A stretch of DNA of 22,617 nt from a virus. How positions within the stretch are numbered: the stretch's first letter is position 1; the number at the start of each line of letters is the position of its first letter. The notes under the pieces are model-generated. The model was not told the origin of the DNA, made no database searches, and worked only from the letters and a program-made list of their open reading frames with translations. A program made the position numbers and the translations under genes. The stretch covers positions 1-22,617 of IMG/VR virus record IMGVR_UViG_3300031566_000395. One strand, 5' to 3'. Of this stretch, positions 1 through 6,378 are shown one piece after another.

Positions 1-1
1 A

Positions 2-403
2 ATTCTTGATATTGGAACTAGGTTTGGTAACTCTGCTCTTGCACTTTCCAAGAACGGAAGAAATAAAGTTATCAGTTATAATATTATTGAAGAAGGTGCA
101 TCTAATATTGAAAAGAAAAATATTACTTGGATATTGAAAGACTTTCGTGACGATAGTAATATTGAGTGGAATAAAGTAGCCCTCATTCTTCTTGATGTAG
201 ATCCACATGACGGTTCTAAGGAAAGAGAGATGTTAGATTACTTGTCTGAAATTGATTGGTCTGGTAAGATTGTCTTTGATGATATCAACTTAAATGGTGG
301 TATGAAAAATTTCTGGAATTCTCTTCCAGACGAGAAAAAACAAGACCTCTCTGAAGTAGGTCATGTTAGTGGTACTGGTATTATGGAGTTCAATAAAAAA
401 TGA
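2..403 (+). CDS. Methyltransferase-like protein, 5'-truncated by window edge
   Basis: The frame is open from the left edge and ends in TGA at 401-403, so the gene starts outside the window. The first visible residues read ILDIGTRFGNSALALS, which resembles motif I (the glycine-rich S-adenosylmethionine loop) of class I methyltransferases. A later DVDPHDG and an IVFDD strand also fit a Rossmann-type fold. No first methionine is visible; an in-frame TTG at 134 lies in mid-domain and is an unlikely start. The stop overlaps the ATG of the GT11 gene (ATGA), so translation is probably coupled and the protein may modify a sugar or the product of the same glycan pathway. The methyltransferase call rests on fold-like motifs; the substrate is unknown. 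Confidence 0.6.
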   Translation: MLDIGTRFGNSALALSKNGRNKVISYNIIEEGASNIEKKNITWILKDFRDDSNIEWNKVALILLDVDPHDGSKEREMLDYLSEIDWSGKIVFDDINLNGGMKNFWNSLPDEKKQDLSEVGHVSGTGIMEFNKK

Positions 404-1191
404 TTGGTTTTAATCACCTTGGTATTATTGGAAGACTGGGTAACCAGATGTTCCAATATGCAACACTCCGTGGTATTGCGAATACTCACGGTTATGAGTT
501 CACTATTCCTGAAAGTGACTTTAATGATGAGTGGAATGACCATCAACTTTTTGATGCATTTAACCTTCCATATCTAAAGAGTAAAGGAAGAGTTTCTGAT
601 AAGTTTCTACAAGAAAGACAGTTTAACTACGATTCTGAACTGGTTGAACAGTGTCCTGATGATATTAGTCTTTATGGATACTTTCAGACAGAGAGATACT
701 TCTCACACATTGCAGACTCTATCAAAGAGGACTTCACATTCAAGAAAGATGTAGTCACAAACTGTAAAGAAGTTATGGAGGAACTCTCAGAACCCATTGC
801 ACTTCATGTCCGTAGGACTGACTATGTGGAGAAGTCACAAGACCATCCACCTTGTAGTCTAGAGTATTATCATACAGCACTAAAACGTTTCAATGAAAAG
901 AGACCTGTTGTTATCTTTACTGATGATGTGCAGTGGTGCAAAGACCAGGACATCTTTTCACCTGATCGTTTCCTTATCTCAGAGACAGGAAACAATGTGT
1001 ATGATTTGTGCCTTATGACTCTATGTACTGATTATATCATTGCAAATTCTTCATTCTCTTGGTGGGGTGCATGGTTGAGTCAGAATCCTGATCCAAAAGT
1101 TATTGCTCCTAAGACTTGGTTTGGTTCTACTGGTTATACCGCAAAAAATAATACTGTAGATATTGTTCCTAAGCGTTGGACTAAAATTTGA
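400..1191 (+). CDS. Glycosyltransferase family 11 (fucosyltransferase-like)
   Basis: The 263-residue protein carries GRLGNQMFQYA at residues 11-21, HVRRTD at 136-141 and SSFSWWGAW near 217-225. These are hallmarks of family GT11, which includes bacterial alpha-1,2-fucosyltransferases; HxRRxD is the GDP-fucose-binding motif. Length is near the family norm of about 280-300. No signal peptide or membrane span is seen, so it should act in the cytoplasm. The start ATG overlaps the upstream stop, and its own TGA shares a base with the next ATG (TGATG), placing it in a coupled glycosyltransferase operon. It may decorate host lipopolysaccharide or a virion glycan. Family assignment is strong; donor and acceptor are inferred. 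Confidence 0.85.
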   Translation: MIGFNHLGIIGRLGNQMFQYATLRGIANTHGYEFTIPESDFNDEWNDHQLFDAFNLPYLKSKGRVSDKFLQERQFNYDSELVEQCPDDISLYGYFQTERYFSHIADSIKEDFTFKKDVVTNCKEVMEELSEPIALHVRRTDYVEKSQDHPPCSLEYYHTALKRFNEKRPVVIFTDDVQWCKDQDIFSPDRFLISETGNNVYDLCLMTLCTDYIIANSSFSWWGAWLSQNPDPKVIAPKTWFGSTGYTAKNNTVDIVPKRWTKI

Positions 1192-1946
1192 TGTCTAAAC
1201 TTTCTATTGCTATTCCAACCTATGAGATGAATGGTCAAGGTGCTACATATCTCAAAGAGTTGTTTGAGACTATTAAGTTCCAAACATTTCAAGATATTGA
1301 AGTTTGTGTATCTGACCACTCACAGGATGATAGTATCCTGGATGTTTGTGGTGAGTATGCAAACTATTTTACTGTTCAATACTATAAGAATGAAGAGAAG
1401 AGAGGTAATGGTCCGGCCAATACTAACTCTGCTGTAGAGATGTGCAGTGGAGAAATCACTAAGATTATCTTTCAGGATGACTTACTTATTAGTTCTACCG
1501 CACTTCAAAGAATTGTAGAGACTTATGAGGAACAAAACTGTAAGTGGTGTTTCAATGGGTTCTTACACACCAATAATGGTAGAGAACACTTCCGACCAAT
1601 GATTCCTAAATGGACACCGGAAATGTTAGAAGGTCGTAATCTTCTTGGTAGTCCTTCTGGCGTTTCTTTTCTTACTAAAAAGTTTCTACCATTCGATGAA
1701 GAATTAGTATTACTTATGGATACTGATTTCTATCACCGAATGAGGTATGATCATGGTATGCCATATATTATTGAAGAACATCTAACATCAAATAGAGAAC
1801 ATGATAATCGTATCAGTTCTTCGACTGTTAAATATAATGCTAGGGTAGAACACCCAGAAGGTCCTTGGTTAGTTAATGCCGAAGAACTTAATTATGTCAT
1901 TGACAAACATTTAGAAACAAGAAAGTATCCAGATGAAGAAGTTTGA
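1191..1946 (+). CDS. Glycosyltransferase family 2
   Basis: This 251-residue protein begins MSKLSIAIPTYEMN, the typical nucleotide-binding first strand of GT-A family 2 enzymes. It has FQDD near residues 94-97 as the likely metal-binding DxD equivalent and a C-terminal acceptor region. The ATG at 1191 is preferred over a TTG three bases upstream because it overlaps the previous stop as TGATG. The gene overlaps the next glycosyltransferase by 14 bases. It probably transfers an activated sugar in the same pathway as its neighbours. The sugar and acceptor cannot be read from the sequence. Confidence 0.82.
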   Translation: MSKLSIAIPTYEMNGQGATYLKELFETIKFQTFQDIEVCVSDHSQDDSILDVCGEYANYFTVQYYKNEEKRGNGPANTNSAVEMCSGEITKIIFQDDLLISSTALQRIVETYEEQNCKWCFNGFLHTNNGREHFRPMIPKWTPEMLEGRNLLGSPSGVSFLTKKFLPFDEELVLLMDTDFYHRMRYDHGMPYIIEEHLTSNREHDNRISSSTVKYNARVEHPEGPWLVNAEELNYVIDKHLETRKYPDEEV

Positions 1947-2760
1947 TTTAACAAGGGCGACCTTTATCATCCCAATCAGAATAGAATCTGATGACAGATT
2001 GAGGAATGTAATTACCTCAGTCTGTTTTTTGTTGTCTAATTTTGATACTAATATAATTATCAAAGAGGTTGATAAGACCTCTGTGTTTCATGAGAAGGCA
2101 CTCCCACAGATCAAAGATTTTTGTGGAGACATTGGTGACCTAACTCATGTGTTTGAACAGTCAGACTCACCTTCTTTTCATAGACAGAAGGTTCTGAATG
2201 ATATGATTATGATGTCCACCACACAAGTGGTTGTGAATTATGATTGTGATATTATCCTTCCTATTGCTTCCTACATGCAAGCGTATGATAGGATTGTAAC
2301 TGGAACATCTGATGTTGTTTATCCCTATGGTAGTGGTAACTTCCAACTTCAAGTATTTGGAGATGACCAAGTTGTTACTAACTTTCTTGTGAATGAGTTT
2401 GACTTCTCTGCATTCAAAGATGTATTAAAAGTCTATGATGCAAAGTATGGATTTGTTCAGTTCTTCAATAGAGGTGTCTATATTGAAGGTGGATTAGAGA
2501 ATGAAAACTTTGTTGCATATGCCCCAGAGGATGTTGAAAGACATTATAGATACACTACACTGGGATACAGTGTTTCTAGAATCAATGATGTAATCTATCA
2601 CTTAGAACATTCTAGGTCTCCAAACTCATGGTTTAATAACCCGTTCATGCATTCAAATAATGTTGAATGGGAAAAGATTCAGAGGATGGACAAAGAAACT
2701 CTAAAGGAATATATCACTAGTCAAGATTATTATAAGGTGAGAATTGATGGACAAAAATAA
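1933..2760 (+). CDS. Glycosyltransferase, GT2/galactosyltransferase-like
   Basis: The 275-residue protein starts with a GT-A-like strand (ATFIIPIRIESDDRLRN). It has a DCD metal motif at residues 104-106 after VVNY, and a C-terminal GLENENF...PEDVERHYR segment that resembles the acceptor-side domain of polypeptide and beta-1,4-galactosyltransferases, where the acidic residues contact the acceptor. It overlaps both neighbours by about 14 bases and belongs to the same translation-coupled operon. It is less canonical than the GT2 gene before it, so the exact family is left open. It likely adds a further sugar to the same glycan. Confidence 0.72.
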   Translation: MKKFDLTRATFIIPIRIESDDRLRNVITSVCFLLSNFDTNIIIKEVDKTSVFHEKALPQIKDFCGDIGDLTHVFEQSDSPSFHRQKVLNDMIMMSTTQVVVNYDCDIILPIASYMQAYDRIVTGTSDVVYPYGSGNFQLQVFGDDQVVTNFLVNEFDFSAFKDVLKVYDAKYGFVQFFNRGVYIEGGLENENFVAYAPEDVERHYRYTTLGYSVSRINDVIYHLEHSRSPNSWFNNPFMHSNNVEWEKIQRMDKETLKEYITSQDYYKVRIDGQK

Positions 2761-3535
2761 GGCAGTATTCAAACTCAAAAATATTGGCCCAATCTATTGT
2801 ATCAATCTCGATGATCAACCTGAAAGATGGGAGTACATGGAGAACCAGTTCAAGTACTGGGAGATTGAAAACTACACTAGAGTCTCTGCGTATGATGGTA
2901 GAGAGGATGACCTAAGTGAGATACTCAAGGGTCGTTATCCAGACATGATGAGTTCTGGTGAGATTGGTTGTACTACATCTCACTTGAAAGCAATCAAACA
3001 ATTTTATGATTCAGGTGAACCCTATGCAATCATGATGGAAGATGATTGTGATCTTGATCTGGTAAGGTTCTGGAACTTTACTTGGCAAGACTTCTATGCC
3101 AAGATTCCTTATGACTGGGATGTATGTCAGATTGCAATTATCTGTACAGGAGATATTCATATCAAAGTTCATAAGAGGTTTGTGAATGAGTTCTCTACTG
3201 CATGTTATTTGATCACACGTCACCATGCAGAGAAATTAATTCGTCTTCATTGTAGAGGTGACAAGTACAAACTGGACAATGGTGTCAGACCACGTCCAGT
3301 TGCTGATGACCTGGTGTATAACTCAGGTAACACCTACGCCCTTCCACTCCTTCTGTATAAGACGGAACTGGGTTCAAGTATTCATCCTGACCATGTTGAT
3401 GCATTCCACAAAGGAAATTATCAAGCTCAGATGAATTTCTGGAGTCAGAAGGGAGCACAGATGTCCATCAACGAACTGATGGAGTTTGATCCTTACCTGG
3501 GTCGGGTATCTGATCCAACACAACAAAAGGGTTGA
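2747..3535 (+). CDS. Glycosyltransferase family 25 (LPS-type)
   Basis: The protein has 262 residues from the ATG at 2747; a TTG three bases upstream is less likely. It reads IYCINLDDQPERWEYM near the start, then RVSAYDGRE, GEIGCTTSHLKAI and MMEDDCD (E98-D99-D100). This order is the signature of GT25, whose bacterial members add galactose or glucose to lipopolysaccharide. It is the last gene of the glycosyltransferase run. Its stop TGA lies inside the -35 box of the next promoter (TTGACA at 3532-3537), so the operon ends without a separate spacer. Family call is firm; the linkage made is not known. Confidence 0.87.
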   Translation: MDKNKAVFKLKNIGPIYCINLDDQPERWEYMENQFKYWEIENYTRVSAYDGREDDLSEILKGRYPDMMSSGEIGCTTSHLKAIKQFYDSGEPYAIMMEDDCDLDLVRFWNFTWQDFYAKIPYDWDVCQIAIICTGDIHIKVHKRFVNEFSTACYLITRHHAEKLIRLHCRGDKYKLDNGVRPRPVADDLVYNSGNTYALPLLLYKTELGSSIHPDHVDAFHKGNYQAQMNFWSQKGAQMSINELMEFDPYLGRVSDPTQQKG

Positions 3536-3567
3536 CAAGATCACACTCTTATGGTATATTATAAATA
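3532..3567 (+). promoter_or_regulatory. Dual early (sigma70) and late (T4-type) promoter
   Basis: TTGACA at 3532-3537 is followed by a 17-base spacer and TATATT at 3555-3560, a near-consensus sigma70 promoter. TATAAATA at 3560-3567 matches the T4-type late promoter and shares its first base with the -10 box. The two together suggest transcription both early and late. The -35 overlaps the stop codon of the preceding glycosyltransferase. Confidence 0.8.
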
Positions 3568-3570
3568 TAC

Positions 3571-3692
3571 TGGTGTTAAGGGTTATCTTAACACTAAGTA
3601 ATAAAACCGATCTCCGCAAACTTGAGCAAGGTTTTGTATGATAAAATCAGAGACAAGTCGAGTCTCTTAACATCCGTAGGTTAATCTCTACG
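3571..3692 (+). promoter_or_regulatory. Structured 5' leader with several hairpins
   Basis: The leader of about 140 bases before the exported-protein gene holds consecutive inverted repeats. GTGTTAAG at 3573-3580 pairs with 3587-3594 around a 6-base loop. AAAACC at 3603-3608 can pair with GGTTTT at 3630-3635. AGAGAC at 3649-3654 pairs with 3662-3667, and CGTAG at 3675-3679 pairs with 3688-3692. No known riboswitch class was recognised. The structures may stabilise the mRNA or control translation. Confidence 0.5.
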
Positions 3693-3713
3693 AGAAAAAA
3701 AGGTAAAACAAAA

Positions 3714-4085
3714 ATGTTCAAATCTGTATTCGCAGCAACTGCTGCTCTGTCCATGTCCGCTGGTGCCGCCCTTGCAGGTCCCTACGTCAATGTAGAAGCT
3801 AATTCTGGTTGGACTGGTTCTGATTACGGTGGTACCGCAACCGATCTTCACGTTGGCTACGAAGGTAGTATTAGTGAGTCCACTTCTTACTACGTCCAAG
3901 GTGGTGCAACTATCGTCAGTCCTGATGGTGCTGAAAGTGACACTGTTCCTTCTGGTAAGGCAGGTCTCGGTCTTGCACTGACTGATGCTCTCGGTGCATA
4001 TGGCGAAGTCTCCTTCGTCGGTTCTGGCGATAGTGACATTGACCGTGGTTACGGCACCAAGTTGGGCCTGAAGTACAGCTTCTGA
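3714..4085 (+). CDS. Exported small beta-barrel-like protein
   Basis: The 123-residue product starts with a textbook signal peptide: K3, a hydrophobic core and ALA before G22 (cut expected after A21). The mature part is Gly, Ser and Thr rich with alternating aromatic and small residues. It ends in a GTKLGLKYSF strand with a C-terminal Phe, the usual signature of an outer-membrane beta-barrel strand recognised by the BAM machinery. About 100 mature residues would give only a small barrel or an assembly of subunits. An AAAAAAAGG tract about 10 bases before the ATG is the probable ribosome site. The gene stands alone between a strong dual promoter and a terminator and is richer in G and C than its neighbours, which suggests high expression. 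A role in changing the host outer membrane, for example blocking superinfection, is inference. Confidence 0.72.
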   Translation: MFKSVFAATAALSMSAGAALAGPYVNVEANSGWTGSDYGGTATDLHVGYEGSISESTSYYVQGGATIVSPDGAESDTVPSGKAGLGLALTDALGAYGEVSFVGSGDSDIDRGYGTKLGLKYSF

Positions 4086-4094
4086 TATTCAATA

Positions 4095-4123
4095 TAGACA
4101 CATAAACATCTAGATGTTATACT
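4095..4123 (+). promoter_or_regulatory. Sigma70-type promoter just upstream of a terminator hairpin
   Basis: TAGACA at 4095-4100, a 17-base spacer and TATACT at 4118-4123 form a good promoter. The spacer contains the palindrome AACATCTAGATGTT (4105-4118). Transcription should start near 4130, inside the left arm of the terminator at 4125-4149, so this promoter's own transcript would not form that hairpin. Confidence 0.6.
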
Positions 4124-4124
4124 A

Positions 4125-4149
4125 GGGATGCGACGGCATCCCTTTTTTT
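4125..4149 (+). terminator. Intrinsic terminator abutting the next start codon
   Basis: GGGATGC at 4125-4131 pairs with GCATCCC at 4136-4142 around a 4-base loop, followed by seven T. The ATG of the next gene follows directly at 4150. It would end transcription of the exported-protein gene. Confidence 0.85.
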
Positions 4150-4365
4150 ATGGAATATACTCCACCAACTCTTTGTATCAGAAGTATTACTCCCTCTGAT
4201 ACTACAGGTAAAGTACTTATAGATATGCCATCTATATGGAGAGATAGCGATACTATAAACACTCTAGAGATTGACGAAACAATAGTTGAATTTATTATGA
4301 GTGAACCTTTCGTTGTACCTATGTGTCCCCCTGGATGGCCAAATCCCCCTACTGATGTAGAATGA
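4150..4365 (+). CDS. Small hypothetical protein
   Basis: The 71-residue protein has no family I recognise. It is soluble-looking, with a proline-rich C-terminus (MCPPGWPNPPTDVE). The ATG follows a terminator T-tract with no room for a Shine-Dalgarno site, so its mRNA would have a leader of only about 20 bases from the promoter at 4095-4123. Its stop overlaps the next ATG (ATGA), linking it to the small membrane protein downstream. Confidence 0.65.
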   Translation: MEYTPPTLCIRSITPSDTTGKVLIDMPSIWRDSDTINTLEIDETIVEFIMSEPFVVPMCPPGWPNPPTDVE

Positions 4366-4550
4366 AAAAATATTTACTAACCGTAGTTACAAATCCTGCA
4401 GCTCAAGTATCAGTCTCCTTGTTAGGGATACTGATATTGATAAGTGCATTACACAATCATGCTCACTATGAGATGAGTAATGATCCTGATGGATATGTGT
4501 ATCAATGGTATAAGAAAAACCCTGAGAGATGTAAGTACACTCCCAAGTAA
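4362..4550 (+). CDS. Small single-span membrane protein
   Basis: The 62-residue protein has one hydrophobic segment at about residues 14-30 (QVSVSLLGILILISAL), then a polar tail with WYKKNPERCKYTPK. It is coupled to the upstream gene by a 4-base overlap. No homologous family is recognised. A strong promoter for hli follows after its stop. Confidence 0.65.
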   Translation: MKKYLLTVVTNPAAQVSVSLLGILILISALHNHAHYEMSNDPDGYVYQWYKKNPERCKYTPK

Positions 4551-4561
4551 CTTCACAAAAC

Positions 4562-4590
4562 TTGACAAATATTTAACATTACTATATAAT
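4562..4590 (+). promoter_or_regulatory. Consensus sigma70 promoter of hli
   Basis: TTGACA at 4562-4567 and TATAAT at 4585-4590 are separated by exactly 17 bases, a perfect consensus. It would drive the hli and ferredoxin block early using unmodified host RNA polymerase. Confidence 0.88.
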
Positions 4591-4616
4591 TATGTAATAG
4601 TTCTTTACATAAGACA

Positions 4617-4835
4617 ATGACAGTCACAACTAATGATCGTGGACAACAGAACATGTGGGCACAAGAACCCCGTATGTACGTGGATCCAATTGCTGCAGAA
4701 CGTTACGGTTATGAAAGTTATGCAGAACGTGCAGAAAAAATGAATGGTCGTTTTGCCATGATGGGTTTCGTTGCCGGTCTTATCTCTTATGCAACAACTG
4801 GGAGTCTCTTCTTCTTCGGTGCCTTTGGTATCTGA
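4617..4835 (+). CDS. hli: High-light-inducible protein (Hli)
   Basis: The 72-residue protein has the one-helix chlorophyll a/b-binding signature: AERAEKMNGRFAMMGFVAG at residues 37-55, in which the Glu, Asn-Gly-Arg and Met positions match the ExxNGRxAMxGF motif. A hydrophobic span to the end (GLISYATTG, FFFGAFGI) follows. Hli proteins bind chlorophyll in the thylakoid membrane and dissipate excess energy, protecting photosystem II. Cyanophages commonly carry them next to psbA or ferredoxin genes, as here. It has its own consensus promoter. A second, shorter Hli lies at 5410-5517. Confidence 0.93.
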   Translation: MTVTTNDRGQQNMWAQEPRMYVDPIAAERYGYESYAERAEKMNGRFAMMGFVAGLISYATTGSLFFFGAFGI

Positions 4836-4882
4836 TAAGTGATGATTTCACAACACATGAATGTAAAAAGGAGTACTTGACA

Positions 4883-4969
4883 ATGACACAATTTTTCTTT
4901 ACTATAACTAGTGTAGCCTTCTTTGTTTTGTTGGCTTACTCAGTAGAAAAATTATCAGAGACTTACTAA
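4883..4969 (+). CDS. 28-residue single-span membrane peptide
   Basis: A short frame encodes [20 protein letters not shown] followed by VEKLSETY. Residues 3-19 form one transmembrane helix with a short charged tail. A strong Shine-Dalgarno site (AAAGGAG at 4867-4873) lies 9 bases before the ATG, one of the best in the window. The stop shares a base with the ferredoxin ATG (TAATG). Size and layout recall small subunits of photosystem II or cytochrome b6f, but I cannot match it to a named one. Its place between hli and ferredoxin suggests a thylakoid role; that is inference. Confidence 0.68.
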   Translation: MTQFFFTITSVAFFVLLAYSVEKLSETY

Positions 4970-5262
4970 TGACATTCAGTGTTACTCTTCGATCTTCGGA
5001 CGGATCTGAACAAACTATCGAATGTGATAGTGATCAGTATATTCTAGATGTTGCCGAGGAACAAGGTATCGATCTTCCATATTCTTGTCGAGCAGGTGCA
5101 TGTTCATCTTGTTGTGGCAAGCTTGTAAGTGGTACAGTTGATCAAAGTGATCAATCATTCTTGGATGATGATCAAATTGAAGAAGGATTTGCACTTCTAT
5201 GCGTCTCATATCCTACCTCAGACTGTGTAGTCGAGACTGAAAAAGAAGAAGATCTCTTTTGA
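4969..5262 (+). CDS. petF: Plant-type [2Fe-2S] ferredoxin
   Basis: The 97-residue protein matches photosynthetic ferredoxins in length and motif. Cys40, Cys45 and Cys48 (CRAGACSSC) plus Cys78 (LLCVSYP) ligate the cluster, and the acidic C-terminus (EKEEDLF) fits docking to reductases. It accepts electrons from photosystem I and passes them to NADP reductase or other ferredoxin-dependent enzymes. In infected cells phage ferredoxin has been proposed to supply reducing power for phage metabolism, including bilin synthesis. It is coupled to the 28-residue membrane peptide upstream and followed after two bases by another small gene. Confidence 0.95.
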   Translation: MTFSVTLRSSDGSEQTIECDSDQYILDVAEEQGIDLPYSCRAGACSSCCGKLVSGTVDQSDQSFLDDDQIEEGFALLCVSYPTSDCVVETEKEEDLF

Positions 5263-5264
5263 TT

Positions 5265-5435
5265 ATGTCGAATCACAATGCTCTCTATGAAGATATGGAG
5301 AGACTAAATGCCCTTTATGAAGAGCTCTGTTGGGCACATGATGATGAACTAATATTCACACATGAAAATGGCAGAGTCGTTATCTACAACAATACACAGG
5401 AGAAAACAAATGAACGAAAGAGCAGAACGTATTAA
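5265..5435 (+). CDS. Small acidic hypothetical protein
   Basis: A frame of 56 codons starts at ATG 5265, three bases after the ferredoxin stop, and reads MSNHNALYEDMERLNALYEE at its N-terminus. The first half looks helical, with a repeated NALYE/LYEEL pattern. The C-terminus overlaps the mini-hli gene by 26 bases. No family is recognised; the tight packing and protein-like composition support a real gene. Confidence 0.6.
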   Translation: MSNHNALYEDMERLNALYEELCWAHDDELIFTHENGRVVIYNNTQEKTNERKSRTY

Positions 5436-5517
5436 TGGTTGGGCAGCAATGCTGGGTATCATCGCAGCCATCGGTGCATACGCGACCACTGGTCAGCTGA
5501 TTCCAGGTATTTTTTGA
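5410..5517 (+). CDS. hli: Minimal high-light-inducible protein (35 residues)
   Basis: This short frame encodes MNERAERINGWAAMLG followed by IIAAIGAYATTGQLIPGIF. ERAERINGWAAMLG is the Hli chlorophyll-binding motif (E, N-G, AM-G), and the rest completes one membrane helix, so the protein is reduced to the bare pigment-binding helix. Cyanobacterial Hli proteins are usually 40-70 residues. CAGGAG at 5398-5403 is a Shine-Dalgarno site about 6 bases before the ATG. The stop overlaps the ATG of the next membrane protein (TGATG). It sits 3' of ferredoxin and is probably co-transcribed with it. Confidence 0.85.
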   Translation: MNERAERINGWAAMLGIIAAIGAYATTGQLIPGIF

Positions 5518-5651
5518 TGTTAATTTTAGGTTCTATTCTTCTAGGAACCTTCATCTTCTACTCTGTCTTCTTTACTGATGACATTGACGATGATGGGCCC
5601 CCAGATGATGGTATGATGCAACCAGTATACCAAGGTGTAGGGTCTCATTAG
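5517..5651 (+). CDS. Small membrane protein with acidic tail
   Basis: The 44-residue protein starts at ATG 5517, which overlaps the mini-hli stop. Residues 2-20 form a membrane helix (LILGSILLGTFIFYSVFF), followed by TDDIDDDGPPDDGMM, a strongly acidic segment. A longer frame from an upstream TTG would run through the mini-hli gene and is rejected. Position suggests a role alongside Hli at the thylakoid, but no function is known. Confidence 0.7.
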   Translation: MLILGSILLGTFIFYSVFFTDDIDDDGPPDDGMMQPVYQGVGSH

Positions 5652-5662
5652 AGTCCCTTTTT

Positions 5663-5670
5663 AATAAATA
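5663..5670 (+). promoter_or_regulatory. Probable T4-type late promoter
   Basis: AATAAATA within TTAATAAATAAATTAAC is a one-mismatch variant of the late motif TATAAATA. It lies 22 bases before the ATG at 5692, in the only sizeable gap of this region, and could start late transcription of the small-membrane-protein run. Confidence 0.45.
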
Positions 5671-5691
5671 AATTAACACCGCTTTCATCAA

Positions 5692-6117
5692 ATGCCAGAG
5701 GAAGTTACCAAGAAAGAAGAACCCCAAAAGAAGGGTATTCTGGGAAAAATAAAAGAGGCAACTGATGACAAAGAAGAACAGATTGCTATTTTGTCTACTT
5801 TTGTTAGGCTTGGCATCCTTGTTTGGAGTGGCGGAATACTCACACTCGCTTATATTAAACTACCCCCTGCACTGGGAATCCCCGAACAGAAACTAGATCC
5901 TACTTTTATCGCAAGTGTCTTTACTGGGGTGCTTGCGACTTTTGGCGTTCAGGCGGCAAAGAAAAATGGAGAAGCTTCCAAGTCAGGTGGTGATAATGGA
6001 GTTACCAAAAAAGATATGGAAAGATTAATTGAGACAGCATCACAAACTGCTCCTTCACAAACAATTAGAATTGAACAGGCACCTGTTGTAATATCTGCGG
6101 TAGAACCTAAAGGTTAA
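5692..6117 (+). CDS. Two-span membrane protein, possibly holin-like
   Basis: The 141-residue protein has a charged N-terminus (KKEEPQKKG), two hydrophobic segments at about residues 38-58 (LGILVWSGGILTLAYI) and 72-88 (FIASVFTGVLATFGVQ), and a polar tail of about 50 residues. Two helices with a charged C-terminal domain and a late-type promoter fit the topology of some phage holins, but nothing in the sequence proves this. Structural or other membrane roles are equally possible. Its stop overlaps the next ATG (TAATG). Confidence 0.6.
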   Translation: MPEEVTKKEEPQKKGILGKIKEATDDKEEQIAILSTFVRLGILVWSGGILTLAYIKLPPALGIPEQKLDPTFIASVFTGVLATFGVQAAKKNGEASKSGGDNGVTKKDMERLIETASQTAPSQTIRIEQAPVVISAVEPKG

Positions 6118-6311
6118 TGTGTACCATCATTAATTATGGAATTGCTTTCTTTCAAGTAGTAATTTTGAATTGTATACAACCTGTCAATTGGCAGTACTGT
6201 TATCGTGTGGATCAATGGTTAGTCCAGGATCTTCAGTATGCATGGGAATTGAAGATAGGTAAGGTTCATCCCTATCAGACTGAGAAAGAATACCTAGAAA
6301 GTTTTAAGTAA
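6117..6311 (+). CDS. Small hypothetical protein
   Basis: The 64-residue protein begins at the ATG overlapping the upstream stop. The first third is hydrophobic (INYGIAFFQVVILNCI) and the rest is aromatic and polar (NWQYCYRVDQWLVQDLQYAW). No family is recognised. It may be a membrane-anchored protein co-translated with the two-span protein before it. Confidence 0.6.
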   Translation: MCTIINYGIAFFQVVILNCIQPVNWQYCYRVDQWLVQDLQYAWELKIGKVHPYQTEKEYLESFK

Positions 6312-6378
6312 GGATCTCATAACAAACCACCATTCCTAAGGAACACCACTATAATAGATAATGTAGTTGATAATCAAC

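Noticed and set aside
3571-3692. Known riboswitch (glnA/downstream-peptide type) in the leader
   Set aside because: The hairpins are real but the conserved core sequences of that motif could not be found by eye.
4877-4905. Promoter TTGACA-17-TACTAT inside the 28-residue peptide gene
   Set aside because: The boxes are plausible, but the upstream consensus hli promoter already covers ferredoxin and there is no terminator between, so the match may be chance.
4883-4969. Naming the 28-residue peptide as a known Psb, Psa or Pet subunit
   Set aside because: Size and topology fit, but no diagnostic residues of a named subunit could be matched.
5439-5516. Longer version of the small acidic-tail membrane protein
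   Set aside because: The extension from a TTG is out of frame with, and covered by, the clear mini-Hli gene; ATG 5517 is in stop/start overlap.
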